This document shows positions 24,738 through 33,676 of a stretch of 35,003 bases of DNA, piece after piece. The translations under genes were made by a program, and so were the position numbers. The stretch's first letter is position 1; every line of letters begins with the position of its first letter. The stretch is taken from the NCBI GenBank assembly GCA_945860955.1, contig CAMATH010000088.1, positions 1 through 35,003 of the forward strand, given 5' to 3'. A model generated the notes under the pieces. It saw nothing but the letters and a program-made list of their open reading frames with translations, was not told the origin of the DNA and ran no database searches. This DNA is from Planctomicrobium piriforme (GTDB lineage: Bacteria > Planctomycetota > Planctomycetia > Planctomycetales > Planctomycetaceae).

Positions 24738-24804
24738 GCCGGATCCTTAGAAAACGCCGGTCCATCTGAACTCGCTCGCATTCTCTTGCAACCCGGGATC
24801 GAAA

Positions 24805-25398
24805 TCAAGCCTGCGGCCGGGCCAGAATCTGGTACCGCCACCGGATTTGCTTCAGACTGTCACCGGGAGCGCAACCTGTTTGTTCACAATAACCTGCGAC
24901 AATCCGGCCATCCTCGGCTGTGATCACCGGGGGGGTGGCGGGGGCCTCATTTCCCGGAACTGGCAGTGACTCGATCTGCCACACGTCACGCCCCGCATTC
25001 GGGCCGCCCGACGTGGTTTGCGTTTCCGGCACAATCCGGTAGGTCGAAGTCATGCCCACACGGGCGGCGGGCTTCTTGCGTCGGGCACAGATCTCGAAAT
25101 CGACCTTCCCCGACTGGGCATCCATCCGGATCGCCCCGGAAAAAATCGCCTGTCCCGCCTGACCCATCATCTGAAACTCACACGTGTCCGCGCCCAACGG
25201 CTCAAACCATAGATCTTGAAAAGCAGGACTGCACGGCTCGGATTCGTCGGCCCCTCCCTCCAGTGAACAGAGTCGGCCCGAACCTCCGTTTTTTTGTTCG
25301 AGATAGTGGCTCCAGCGGTCACCCGTCAGTTCAAACACCACCACGAGGTTCGAGAATCCAACCTGAACCCGGTCCGCACTCCGTTCGATTTGAAACAT
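24805..25398 (-). CDS. Hypothetical protein, 197 aa
   Basis: Unrecognised. From ATG 25396-25398 the product is 197 aa, beta-rich, soluble, opening MFQIERSADRVQVGFSNLVV and containing a Cys-bearing middle part (GRLCSLEGG, ADTCEFQMMG) and a C-terminal WRYQILARPQA. A GTG at 25468-25470 would add 24 residues, but that would place the -10-like TATACT (25453-25458, minus strand) inside the gene, so the shorter form is preferred. It lies 67 bp upstream of the five-motif gene on the same strand and could be cotranscribed with it. Divergent from DUF1501 protein 2. Confidence 0.6.
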   Translation of the reverse strand: MFQIERSADRVQVGFSNLVVVFELTGDRWSHYLEQKNGGSGRLCSLEGGADESEPCSPAFQDLWFEPLGADTCEFQMMGQAGQAIFSGAIRMDAQSGKVDFEICARRKKPAARVGMTSTYRIVPETQTTSGGPNAGRDVWQIESLPVPGNEAPATPPVITAEDGRIVAGYCEQTGCAPGDSLKQIRWRYQILARPQA

Positions 25399-25452
25399 CC
25401 GCGTTGTGTCTTTGAGTTTCTCGGGCAAAGTCTTGTTCGTTACGCCGGCTCG

Positions 25453-25458
25453 AGTATA
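25453..25458 (-). promoter_or_regulatory. Possible -10 box for the 197-aa gene
   Basis: TATACT on the minus strand, five of six matches to TATAAT, 55 nt before the chosen ATG. No matching -35 box is visible, so this is weak. Confidence 0.3.
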
Positions 25459-25599
25459 GCGGAGGACCACACCGGTATCATTCGCAGCCGAGCATCGACT
25501 GTTGTTGATTGATCGCCCTATCGCCGATACTCTTTACGGGAAGCCGAGTGCGCGGTCACGCGTCACACCGTGGATCCAGGTCCAAAATCCGGAGTCGCC

Positions 25600-27051
25600 A
25601 TGAGTTCCAGCCCAATCCAGCCACGAAACGATCGCGAATCCACGTACCCACAGTGGTGTGGTGGACCAATCGATCGGCGGTCGTTTTTGCGGTTGGGAAC
25701 TTTGGGCCTGGGAGGACTGTCGCTGGCCGACGCGCTGCGGCTGCGGGCTGCGGCCGGCACCGACGACCGCGCGGCTCACGACGACACGGCGGTGATTTTC
25801 GTCTGGCTCCCGGGGGGGCCGCCGCATCTGGATATGTACGATATGAAGCCGGATGCGCCGGCGGAATACCGGGGGGCGTTCACACCCATCCCAACACGGG
25901 TACCCGGGATCGAGGTCTGTGAACTGATGCCGCTGCACGCCGCTTGCGCCGACAAATACACGGTGATCCGGTCGATCGCCCATAACTTCGCCGACCATGG
26001 CGGGGGGCACAAGCGGTTCATGACGGCCCGCGATCCGCTGGAACCGACCGGATTCGTCAACGACTTTCCCGCCGCCCCCTCCATTGTCGCCAAGTGCCGG
26101 GAGGGGCAACGCCGGGGACTTCCGAATTACATTTCGTTCACCGATGGTGGTCGGGAGGGGGTCGATGTCTTCTCATTTGGAGCCGCCTACCTCGGCCCGT
26201 CGTATGTCCCGTTCGCGATCCCGGGAGATCCGGTTCAGCCGAATTTCTCGGTTCCGAACATCGCGCTCGACCAGGCGCTGTCAGATCGGCTCGACGATCG
26301 ACTGACACTGCTGAAGGGGTTCGACCAGATCCGCCGGTCGATTGATCGATCGGGGACGATGGAGGCGGTGGACGAATTTCAGCGGCGGGCGACCGAGATG
26401 CTCACCAGCACCGCGACGCGCGACGCGTTCGACCTGTCGCGGGAGACCGACGCGACGAAGGCCCGTTACGGCCGGCATGCCTGGGGGTATCGCCTGATGC
26501 TCGCCCGCCGGCTCGTCGAAGCGGGGTGCAGCTTTGTCACCGTGGTTGTCGAGAATCCGTATCAGTCGGGGGTTGAGTGGCTAAAGCAGGGGACGTACAA
26601 TTGGGATTCGCACGCGGTGAACTGCCACATTTTCGACGACGCGAAAGTCCGGTTTCCGATTTACGATCAGGCCGTGACGGCGCTGATCGAAGATCTCTAC
26701 GCGCGGGGCCTCGACCGCCGCGTGCTGCTGGTGGTGACTGGGGAATTCGGCCGGACTCCGCGAGTCGAAAACGTGAAGGGCTCACAGACCGGCGTCGTTC
26801 AGCCTGGCCGGGACCATTGGCCTAATTCGATGAGCCTGATTGTTTCCGGGGGAGGCCTGAAAATGGGTCAGGCGGTCGGTTCCACGACTGCGAAGGGAGA
26901 AGTTCCGAAGGACCGCCCGCTGACTCCGAATGACCTGTGGGCGACGATTTACCGGCATTTGGGAATCGACGCCGAGCGGGCGTTCCCGGATCACCGTGGT
27001 CGACCGATGCCGATTCTGCCGTACGGCAAGCCGATCGCAGAACTGATGTAG
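25600..27051 (+). CDS. DUF1501 protein with twin-arginine leader (2)
   Basis: A 483-aa DUF1501 protein from ATG 25600, chosen because GGAG (25591-25594) precedes it by 5 nt; a GTG at 25570 would add ten residues. The leader is IDRRSFLRLGTLGLGGLSLA, a clear twin-arginine motif. Family blocks: VFVWLPGGPPHLDMYDMKPD-type opening (residue 65 on), NWDSHAVNCHIFDDAKVRFP, VVTGEFGRTPRVENVKG and GRDHWPNSMSLIVSGGG. It is related to but clearly different from the DUF1501 at 16529. Its stop is 14 bp from the convergent glycosyltransferase stop. No DUF1549/DUF1553 partner adjacent. Confidence 0.94.
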   Translation: MSSSPIQPRNDRESTYPQWCGGPIDRRSFLRLGTLGLGGLSLADALRLRAAAGTDDRAAHDDTAVIFVWLPGGPPHLDMYDMKPDAPAEYRGAFTPIPTRVPGIEVCELMPLHAACADKYTVIRSIAHNFADHGGGHKRFMTARDPLEPTGFVNDFPAAPSIVAKCREGQRRGLPNYISFTDGGREGVDVFSFGAAYLGPSYVPFAIPGDPVQPNFSVPNIALDQALSDRLDDRLTLLKGFDQIRRSIDRSGTMEAVDEFQRRATEMLTSTATRDAFDLSRETDATKARYGRHAWGYRLMLARRLVEAGCSFVTVVVENPYQSGVEWLKQGTYNWDSHAVNCHIFDDAKVRFPIYDQAVTALIEDLYARGLDRRVLLVVTGEFGRTPRVENVKGSQTGVVQPGRDHWPNSMSLIVSGGGLKMGQAVGSTTAKGEVPKDRPLTPNDLWATIYRHLGIDAERAFPDHRGRPMPILPYGKPIAELM

Positions 27052-27065
27052 TTCACCGGGCCGGC

Positions 27066-28250
27066 TCAATCACCGGGAGCTTTGGATCCGCAGGAGGGGG
27101 CGCGGGCGGTTCTGCGCCAGACACCAGACTGTTTCAGAAACAGCCCCTGGATCACCCCGCGCAGCATGGCGACCTGGCTGAGAACGAAATAGAAGCTGAC
27201 CCGCAACGGCCGCACCGTGCGGGTGGCGGGAATCAACCACGCAACGACAGAGGATGCGTAGAAGGCAAGCTGCCCGAACAACACGACGCGAAACATCCAG
27301 TCCTCGTTCCACAGAAACAGGTTCGAGACGAGCAGCAGCACCAGCCAGCAGGGGCTCACCCACCGGACGAACTTGTGGGAAACCCAGGAAAAAAAAGGAA
27401 AAACGCGAGTTGGGGAGGGAAAGTCCCGGCGCAAGACACTCTGCGCCGCGCCTGCAGCGAGCCGCACGCGCCGGCGAAATTCCTCTTCGGCACTGGGCGT
27501 CCCCGATTCGGTCGCGATCGCGGTCTGATCGTAGAGCAGTCGCTGGCTGGCGTTGATGACGTTCATTGACGTCTTGAAGTCGTCCAGCAGTGTGTCTGCC
27601 GGCAGAGGAAGAAACAAATCCCGACGAACCACGTACATTCCGCCATCGACACAGATCGTCGAACCGAGCGCAGACTCCAAGATCTGAATCTGGCGCTCAA
27701 TTCGGTAGTACAGCGATTCTCCGGCGTTGAAATCCGAGATTTCGTTCTGAAGACGGACGTCGCCCGTCACCGCTCCGATCGTGGGGTCATTCAGATGCGA
27801 AACGAGAATTTTCAGCGCGTCACATTGGAACATGACGTTGGCGTCACAGAGGCAAAGAATTTCTCCTGTGGATTTTGCCACCGCATCGTTCAGGGTGGAG
27901 GACTTTCCGCGATTGATGGGGAAATCCAGCAGCCGGATCCCTCGGTCTGTGAACCTGCGGGCGATTTCGTTGGTTTGATCCGTACTGCCGTCGCTTGCGA
28001 CAAGGATTTCAAGGCACCCGGCCGGATAGTCGATCTCCAACGAATTTCGCAGCTTCTCGTCAAGAACCGCGCTCTCATTGTACGCAGGAATGATCAAAGT
28101 GACTGTCGGCAGGGTGTCTCCGGCAACTGCCATCTTCGCGATCGATTTTTGAATGCGCACCGCGACGAGGATACGCAGAATCATCAAGTACCCAGCGACG
28201 GAATACAGGGAAAAAAATGCGGAACAGAAAAACAGAATCAGCCAGATCAC
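27066..28250 (-). CDS. Membrane glycosyltransferase, GT2 family (1)
   Basis: A 394-aa processive-type GT2 enzyme. One N-terminal membrane helix (about 2-30), a catalytic GT-A domain with TLIIPAYNES (51-60), ASDGSTD (85-91) and the metal-binding DAN (136-138), a Gly-rich VDGGMYVVRRDLF segment, and the basic RRRVRLAAGAAQSVLRR helix; three C-terminal membrane helices follow from about 285. Expected to extend or transfer sugars at the inner face of the membrane. It has the same length and layout as the GT2 gene at 31364. Divergent from the transglutaminase-like gene and convergent with DUF1501. Confidence 0.92.
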   Translation of the reverse strand: MIWLILFFCSAFFSLYSVAGYLMILRILVAVRIQKSIAKMAVAGDTLPTVTLIIPAYNESAVLDEKLRNSLEIDYPAGCLEILVASDGSTDQTNEIARRFTDRGIRLLDFPINRGKSSTLNDAVAKSTGEILCLCDANVMFQCDALKILVSHLNDPTIGAVTGDVRLQNEISDFNAGESLYYRIERQIQILESALGSTICVDGGMYVVRRDLFLPLPADTLLDDFKTSMNVINASQRLLYDQTAIATESGTPSAEEEFRRRVRLAAGAAQSVLRRDFPSPTRVFPFFSWVSHKFVRWVSPCWLVLLLVSNLFLWNEDWMFRVVLFGQLAFYASSVVAWLIPATRTVRPLRVSFYFVLSQVAMLRGVIQGLFLKQSGVWRRTARAPSCGSKAPGD

Positions 28251-28433
28251 TGGATGGAATTTGGGAAGGAATCGTTGAGGAGAGGAAAAACTGCCGACCG
28301 CAGGAAGATGGGGGACATGTTACTCGGGACTTGAGAATAGCGAAATCTGGATGCGGACGTCAACGGTGACAGGGATTTCTCTGGTGAGAATTGATGGGAT
28401 TGAAAAAAGTACTCCTCCAGAGTCAGGCAAAAC

Positions 28434-28465
28434 GGGAGGTCTCGAGTCAAACCGTTCGACCTCCC
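28434..28465 (+). other. Inverted repeat in the divergent spacer
   Basis: GGGAGGTC (28434-28441) and GACCTCCC (28458-28465) flank a 16-nt loop in the spacer between the GT2 gene and the transglutaminase-like gene. It may be an operator or leader hairpin. The rest of 28251-28520 shows nothing I can support. Confidence 0.4.
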
Positions 28466-28520
28466 ATCAAAGATCTCCCCTGATTTGAACGATCCCGTCG
28501 CGACCGTTAGACTTCCCACA

Positions 28521-29453
28521 GTGACAGCACCATTCTCGGATCAGACACTCGTGACAACCAATTCGGGTCCTACCAATCCCGCACCGCGTCAATCGCGAAG
28601 ATGGATTCTGTACCGTCGCATTGTTTTGGCAACCCTGGTGGTTCTGTTCGCGTTGAACACTTGGGGCATGTTCGTCTACTTGCGGGAAACTCGCGAATTG
28701 GTCCAGATCGCTGAGCGGGCGACTCTGGGAGCGGAATCGAAAACTGAGGAGATGCGGCGGCTGGCGGCCTATTGCGCGGACGAGATTCCACGTGGGCATC
28801 CGGACGACAGTTTTCTGTTGCCGATCTTCTCCCCGTTGCGACCGACCGCGTGGCAGGTCGTGCAGCACGGTGGGGATTGCAGTTTCAAGGCGCGAACGTT
28901 CATCGTCCTGGCAAATCATCGGGGCATACCAGCGACTCGCTGGGCGCTGTATCAGCCGAATGGCGTTTCGACCCATGCGGTCGCGGTCGCGAAAACAGAG
29001 CGGGGAGAGTTTGTTTGTGACCTGCTGTTTGGGATTGTCTACGAGCGTGACGACGGCACTCCGATCAGCTTGAAGGAACTCCAGGCGGATCCAAAGGAAC
29101 TGGCGGCGGCGATCGAACGCGAGATTCAACGCGGCAATCGCTTTGCGCCCAAGTACCCGCTCGAGAAATACAGCTACCACGCGCCACGGTCGGTCCACTG
29201 GGAACACAACCCCCTGCTGCACGGACTCTACAAAGTGCTGGCGGCCGTTTTTGGCCGCGAATGGACAGACAACCTGAGCGTGCCACATTTCATGAATGAG
29301 CCGGCGCAGGTCGTGGCGGTGGGGAGTCTGCTGGCGATGATTACGCTTTGGCTTCCGCTGGGAATCCGGAGACTGCGAAATCGCCCGACGGGGGGGGACA
29401 TCGCGTCAACCCCAGCGGCTCCGACCGGCAATACTTCAACACCAGCGGCATGA
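28521..29453 (+). CDS. Membrane-anchored transglutaminase-like protein
   Basis: A 310-aa protein from GTG 28521; TTG 28485 and GTG 28551 are also possible starts, and no Shine-Dalgarno decides. Residues 34-54 form one membrane helix (VLATLVVLFALNTWGMFVYL region) and a second lies near 270-290. Between them is a transglutaminase-like cysteine-peptidase fold with the triad C120 (HGGDCSFKA), H152 (VSTHAVAV) and D167 (FVCDLLFG). The C-terminus is Thr/Pro/Ala-rich. It lies 10 bp before the AsnB-type gene and is clearly cotranscribed. Likely acts in the periplasm or at the membrane in polymer modification; substrate unknown. Confidence 0.85.
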   Translation: MTAPFSDQTLVTTNSGPTNPAPRQSRRWILYRRIVLATLVVLFALNTWGMFVYLRETRELVQIAERATLGAESKTEEMRRLAAYCADEIPRGHPDDSFLLPIFSPLRPTAWQVVQHGGDCSFKARTFIVLANHRGIPATRWALYQPNGVSTHAVAVAKTERGEFVCDLLFGIVYERDDGTPISLKELQADPKELAAAIEREIQRGNRFAPKYPLEKYSYHAPRSVHWEHNPLLHGLYKVLAAVFGREWTDNLSVPHFMNEPAQVVAVGSLLAMITLWLPLGIRRLRNRPTGGDIASTPAAPTGNTSTPAA

Positions 29454-29463
29454 AGGCGACAGT

Positions 29464-31362
29464 ATGTGCGGAATTGTCGGTCTGTTGCGGCGTGATGCCG
29501 AATCAACCGTTGAGGAAACGGTGGTCGATGCGATGTGTCGTCGCATTGTTCATCGTGGACCGGATGACCAGGGGATTTTCGTCGACCGCAACATGGGCAT
29601 GGGGATGCGCCGCCTGTCGATCATCGACCTGGGGGGGGGGCACCAGCCGATCGGGAATGAAGACGGTTCGATCCAGGTCGTCTTCAATGGCGAAATCTAC
29701 AACTATCCCGAGTTGCGCGAGGAACTTGCGGGGGCCGGGCATGTATTCAAGACGCACAGCGATACCGAAACGCTGGTGCATGGCTACGAGCAGTGGGGAG
29801 ACGAACTTCCCAAGAAACTGAACGGAATGTTCGCGTTCAGCATTTGGGACAGTCGCCGCCAGAGGTTACTGCTGGGTCGCGATCATCTGGGGATCAAGCC
29901 TCTCTACCTGTATGAGGACGCCGGTCAGATCGCCTGGACATCGGAAATCAAGGCGTTGCTGTCACTGCCGGGATTTCAGCCCCGGCTCGATCCGCAAGCG
30001 GTTGTCGAATTCCTGACGTTTGGCTACGTCCCCGCCCCCCGGACCATGTTTCTGGGAGTCCGAAAAGTCCCTCCTGCGAGCCGGGTGATCATTGAAAACG
30101 GGGTGACGCGGACTGAGACGTTCTGGGATCTGACATTCCCGAAAATCGAGAAGTCAGCCGCGGAGTGGTGTTCCGAAATCCAGGCGATGGTGGATGATGC
30201 GGTGCGACGCCAGTTGATGAGCGACGTGCCGTTGGGGGCGTTTCTCTCCGGTGGAGTCGACTCGACGGCGATTGTCGCCACGATGAAACGGCTCGGGATG
30301 GAGCGAATCTCCACATATTCGATTGGATTTGGGGGACAGGACGCGTTTCACAGCGAGTTGTCCGACGCGGCTCAGACAGCCGCCACACTGGGTACCGATC
30401 ACCACGAAATTGTGGTCGAACCCGATGTTGCAAAGCTCTTCTACCCGCTGATTGAACAGCTCGATGAACCAATCACCGACACCTCGTTCGTGGTGACGTA
30501 CCTGGTCAGCAAGTTGGCGAGGGAGTCGGTGAAGGTCATTCTTTCAGGGGTTGGCGGCGACGAAATTTTCGCGGGATATCGGCGCTATCTCGGCCCGCGT
30601 TTGCGCAATCTCTACAATCTGATTCCCCGTGCTTTGCACAGAAACGTTCTCCTCCCCCTGGCGCGTCGACTTCCCGTCGATCGGGGGTCCGCCTGGAAGT
30701 CGCGATTCCGCTATCTACGCGGTTTTCTCGAGGCGATGGAACACGAAGAATCCGAGAGTTACCAGTCGTACGTGGGAATCTTCGGTTCCGGGGAATTGGC
30801 GGGATTGCTCACGCCTGAGTTCGCGCAGAGCGCTGCTGAAGCTCGGCCGACCGAAGTGGCGGATTACTACCGCCAGGCCCCCACCGACGATCCCATCAAT
30901 CAAATGATGTACGCGGACGTGAAAACGGCCTTGGTCGACAGCCTGCTGGCATTCACCGACAAAATGACGATGGCGGTCTCACTCGAGGCGCGCGTGCCAT
31001 TGCTCGATTACCGCTTGGTGGAATTGGCCGCCCGAATTCCCGGCAAACTGAAATTGAAGGGGATGGGGGGGCTCAAGGACATCTTCAAGACCGCGATGGC
31101 CGACCGGCTTCCAGAAGGGGTCGCGAACCGTAAAAAACGGGGCTTCGGGACACCGATCAGCCGTTGGTTCCGCGGCGACCTGAAACCGTTGCTGCGTGAC
31201 CTGCTCTCACCCGAACGGATTCGCGCGCGCGGATATTTCCAGCCGGCGGCTGTCGAACGACTCATCGACGACCACCTGAGCGAGCGGGCCGACCGCTCGG
31301 AGCATCTGCTGTCGCTGCTGACGTTTGAAATCTGGCACCAGCTTTACCTGGACGGGAAGTAG
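29464..31362 (+). CDS. asnB: Glutamine-hydrolysing asparagine synthase-type amidotransferase
   Basis: A 632-aa AsnB-family enzyme. After Met removal Cys2 (MCGIVGLL) is the glutaminase nucleophile; FNGEIYN (74-80) and HRGPDDQG (30-37) belong to the class II amidotransferase domain. The synthetase domain carries the PP-loop SGGVDS (262-267) and GVGGDEIFAGYRRY for ATP-dependent amidation. Genes of this subfamily are common in polysaccharide and exosortase-linked clusters, where they probably amidate a sugar or uronic acid; true asparagine synthesis is also possible. Neighbours (transglutaminase-like, GT2) favour surface polysaccharide. Its stop is followed one base later by the next gene. Confidence 0.95.
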   Translation: MCGIVGLLRRDAESTVEETVVDAMCRRIVHRGPDDQGIFVDRNMGMGMRRLSIIDLGGGHQPIGNEDGSIQVVFNGEIYNYPELREELAGAGHVFKTHSDTETLVHGYEQWGDELPKKLNGMFAFSIWDSRRQRLLLGRDHLGIKPLYLYEDAGQIAWTSEIKALLSLPGFQPRLDPQAVVEFLTFGYVPAPRTMFLGVRKVPPASRVIIENGVTRTETFWDLTFPKIEKSAAEWCSEIQAMVDDAVRRQLMSDVPLGAFLSGGVDSTAIVATMKRLGMERISTYSIGFGGQDAFHSELSDAAQTAATLGTDHHEIVVEPDVAKLFYPLIEQLDEPITDTSFVVTYLVSKLARESVKVILSGVGGDEIFAGYRRYLGPRLRNLYNLIPRALHRNVLLPLARRLPVDRGSAWKSRFRYLRGFLEAMEHEESESYQSYVGIFGSGELAGLLTPEFAQSAAEARPTEVADYYRQAPTDDPINQMMYADVKTALVDSLLAFTDKMTMAVSLEARVPLLDYRLVELAARIPGKLKLKGMGGLKDIFKTAMADRLPEGVANRKKRGFGTPISRWFRGDLKPLLRDLLSPERIRARGYFQPAAVERLIDDHLSERADRSEHLLSLLTFEIWHQLYLDGK

Positions 31363-31363
31363 T

Positions 31364-32548
31364 ATGTCGTTGCTGGGAGCCATTTTGTTCTGGGGGGGAC
31401 TGGCGGCGATCGCGTCCACCTACGTGATCTACCCGCTGTGCGTGGTTCTCGTCAGCCGAATCCTCGGTCCGGAACCAGAGCCGGCGGAAATCACTCCCGA
31501 CGTAACGCTGATTGTCAGCGCTTTTAACGAAGCCGAGGTGATTCGCGGAAAGCTCGAAAACGCGTTGGCGCTAGACTACCCGGCAGATCGTTTGCAGATT
31601 CTGGTGATCTCCGACGCGTCGGACGACGGCACAGACGAAATCGTTCAGGAATTCCGCGATCCCAGGGTCGTCCTCTGTCGGCAAGAACCGCGCGGTGGCA
31701 AGTCGCGGGGGATCACTCGGTTCATGGAGTCGGCGCGGGGCGAGGCGGTGGTCTTCAGCGACGCCAACTCGATGTACGAGCCGCAGGCGCTCCGCTGGTT
31801 GGTCAAACACCTTTCCGATCCGCGAGTCGGATATGTCGTCGGATATCAGGGTTACGATGCCGCCGCCGAAACGAACGTGGCGGATTCTGAGAACACCTAT
31901 TGGCAGTACGAAGTCGCAATCAAACAGGCCGAAAGCCGAATTTGTTCTGTTGTCGGAGGGGATGGCGCGATCTATGCGATTCGCAAATCGCTGTGGGTTC
32001 CGCTGGCCGACGACGACATCAGCGACTTTGTTCTGCCACTGCGGATCATCGCCCAGGGATACCGGGGAGTGTTCGAGCGACGAGCGAAATGTACCGAGGA
32101 AACCGCTTCGAGTTTTGCCGGTGAATTCCGTCGCAAAGTTCGCATCGTCAACCGCAGTTTCACCGGATTGATGCGGGTTCCCCAGACGCTGAATCCGTTC
32201 CGGGTCGGGACGTTTTCGTTTTTGCTGTTCTTTCACAAAGTCGTTCGCTGGTTTGTGCCGTTTTTGCTCGTGGCGGTCGTCGTGGGGAATGTGCTGCTCC
32301 TAGTCACCAGTGGATCGCCGATTTACTGGATCGCGCTCGGCGGCCAGATGGCCTGTTACGCATTGGCCGGCTTGGGGACGATTCCCGCGTTGGAACGATT
32401 CAAACCGTTCTACATTCCGTACTTTTTCTGCCTCGTCAACATCGCCTGTGCGCGAGGGATCCTGCAGTCGATTCGCGGGCAACGGACCGTATTGTGGAAG
32501 CCGGAACGCGGGCCTGAAGTGGCTGCGGATTCGCCTCCGGGTTCGTGA
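31364..32548 (+). CDS. Membrane glycosyltransferase, GT2 family (2)
   Basis: A 394-aa GT2 enzyme from ATG 31364, one base after the asnB stop, with GGGA 8 nt upstream overlapping the end of asnB. N-terminal membrane helix (4-30), VTLIVSAFNEAEVI (47-60), VISDASDDGTDE (81-92), DAN (133-135), and a basic RRKVRIVNRSFTGLMR stretch before three C-terminal membrane helices. Closely parallels GT2 (1) in length, order of motifs and topology, so they are paralogues. It presumably works with the amidotransferase in building a surface glycan. Last gene of the plus-strand operon. Confidence 0.93.
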   Translation: MSLLGAILFWGGLAAIASTYVIYPLCVVLVSRILGPEPEPAEITPDVTLIVSAFNEAEVIRGKLENALALDYPADRLQILVISDASDDGTDEIVQEFRDPRVVLCRQEPRGGKSRGITRFMESARGEAVVFSDANSMYEPQALRWLVKHLSDPRVGYVVGYQGYDAAAETNVADSENTYWQYEVAIKQAESRICSVVGGDGAIYAIRKSLWVPLADDDISDFVLPLRIIAQGYRGVFERRAKCTEETASSFAGEFRRKVRIVNRSFTGLMRVPQTLNPFRVGTFSFLLFFHKVVRWFVPFLLVAVVVGNVLLLVTSGSPIYWIALGGQMACYALAGLGTIPALERFKPFYIPYFFCLVNIACARGILQSIRGQRTVLWKPERGPEVAADSPPGS

Positions 32549-32692
32549 ACCCGCGGCATCGCGATCAGGTGCGAGATAGAATACGGCTTCAGCTTGACTC
32601 TGCCGAAGATGCGCAGCGACTTGGCGTCGGAGGTACGCCGTTCGCTACGACGCTCCTGTGGCGTCGCGCGACGGTTGATCCGGAACAGGCCC

Positions 32693-33571
32693 TTAATACA
32701 ACGCCGTTGCCAGTTTGCGGCGGTACGTCCGGGCGAGTTCGGCTTCCGGTCCCAGCAGATGGAACAGCTTCACCATCGTCGATCGGGCATGTTCCCGGGG
32801 ATCTCCGGTCGCCTGCTGGACGACTTTGAGGCAGACTTCCAGGGCCTCTTCATACTGCTGTGCGGCCCCCAGGGCGTCGGCGAGATGCACCTGCAAGGTC
32901 GGGTCCTCCGGATTCGCCGCCACGGCGGCGCGGCATTCCCCCACTCCCCCCGCTTCGGCCGCCAACGCCCGCAGGTCGAGTTCGTCTTTGACGAGTTGAG
33001 CTTCTGGTTCCAGGAAACCCCGTTTCTCGAGTTGATCGATAATCGCCCGGCTGTCCTGATTGCGGTGCTGCTTCGAAAGGAGTCGCGCCAGCGCGATCCG
33101 CAGTCCATCCTCTTGGGGCATCAACTCCAGCGCTTCATGATACTTTGCCTCGGCCGCGGTCGGGTCCGAGACTTCCAGCGACCGGGCTTCGGCGACAAGC
33201 TGCTCGGCGGGCGAGGGCAGGAACTGACCCAGCCACGCACGCAGGGCCGACTCGGGTTGAACCCCGGTGAAATTGTCGACGATCTGGCCGTTTCGCAACA
33301 CGAACACGGCCGGAATCGACTGCACCTGAAAATAACTTGCCAGCCGGGGCTGCTCTTCGACGTTGACTTTGACGAGAGCGATATTCCCCGCCGACTCGCT
33401 CACGATCTTTTCGAGAATCGGGGCGATCTGCCGGCACGGCTCACACCACTCGGCCCAAAAGTCGATCACGACCGCGACATCATTCGAACGGGCGAGCGCG
33501 ACCTGTTCGAAGTTCTCCTCGGTGCCGGCGACGACGGAATCGCTGACGGGTTTCAGTTCAAGGTCGGCCAT
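32693..33571 (-). CDS. Thioredoxin-TPR protein (YbbN/CnoX-like)
   Basis: A 292-aa protein: a thioredoxin domain (1-115) followed by TPR-like helices (about 120-285). The redox motif is W42-C43-E44-P45-C46, with the cis-Pro loop SIPAVFVLRNG. Standard thioredoxin has WCGPC; Glu in the middle is unusual. YbbN/CnoX proteins are chaperone-linked holdases that guard substrates for GroEL and some retain only one Cys; here both are present, so disulfide exchange is possible. The TPR part (AEAKYHEALELMPQEDGLR; VHLADALGAAQQYEEALEVC) fits that family. Cytoplasmic. Convergent with GT2 (2). Confidence 0.93.
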   Translation of the reverse strand: MADLELKPVSDSVVAGTEENFEQVALARSNDVAVVIDFWAEWCEPCRQIAPILEKIVSESAGNIALVKVNVEEQPRLASYFQVQSIPAVFVLRNGQIVDNFTGVQPESALRAWLGQFLPSPAEQLVAEARSLEVSDPTAAEAKYHEALELMPQEDGLRIALARLLSKQHRNQDSRAIIDQLEKRGFLEPEAQLVKDELDLRALAAEAGGVGECRAAVAANPEDPTLQVHLADALGAAQQYEEALEVCLKVVQQATGDPREHARSTMVKLFHLLGPEAELARTYRRKLATALY

Positions 33572-33676
33572 AACGGGAATGTGTCGTGCGGTTGTGAAGA
33601 GCGAAGGTTGGAGCCGTGAGTGTAGGACTCGGCGGATCGATGATCAAACCTGTCAGGGCGCGGTGGTTTGCACCGA

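Noticed and set aside
28521-31362. Lasso-peptide cluster (transglutaminase-like plus asparagine synthetase-like genes)
   Set aside because: The AsnB protein has a full glutaminase domain with Cys2, the other protein is membrane-anchored, no precursor peptide or RRE gene is present, and glycosyltransferases flank the pair.
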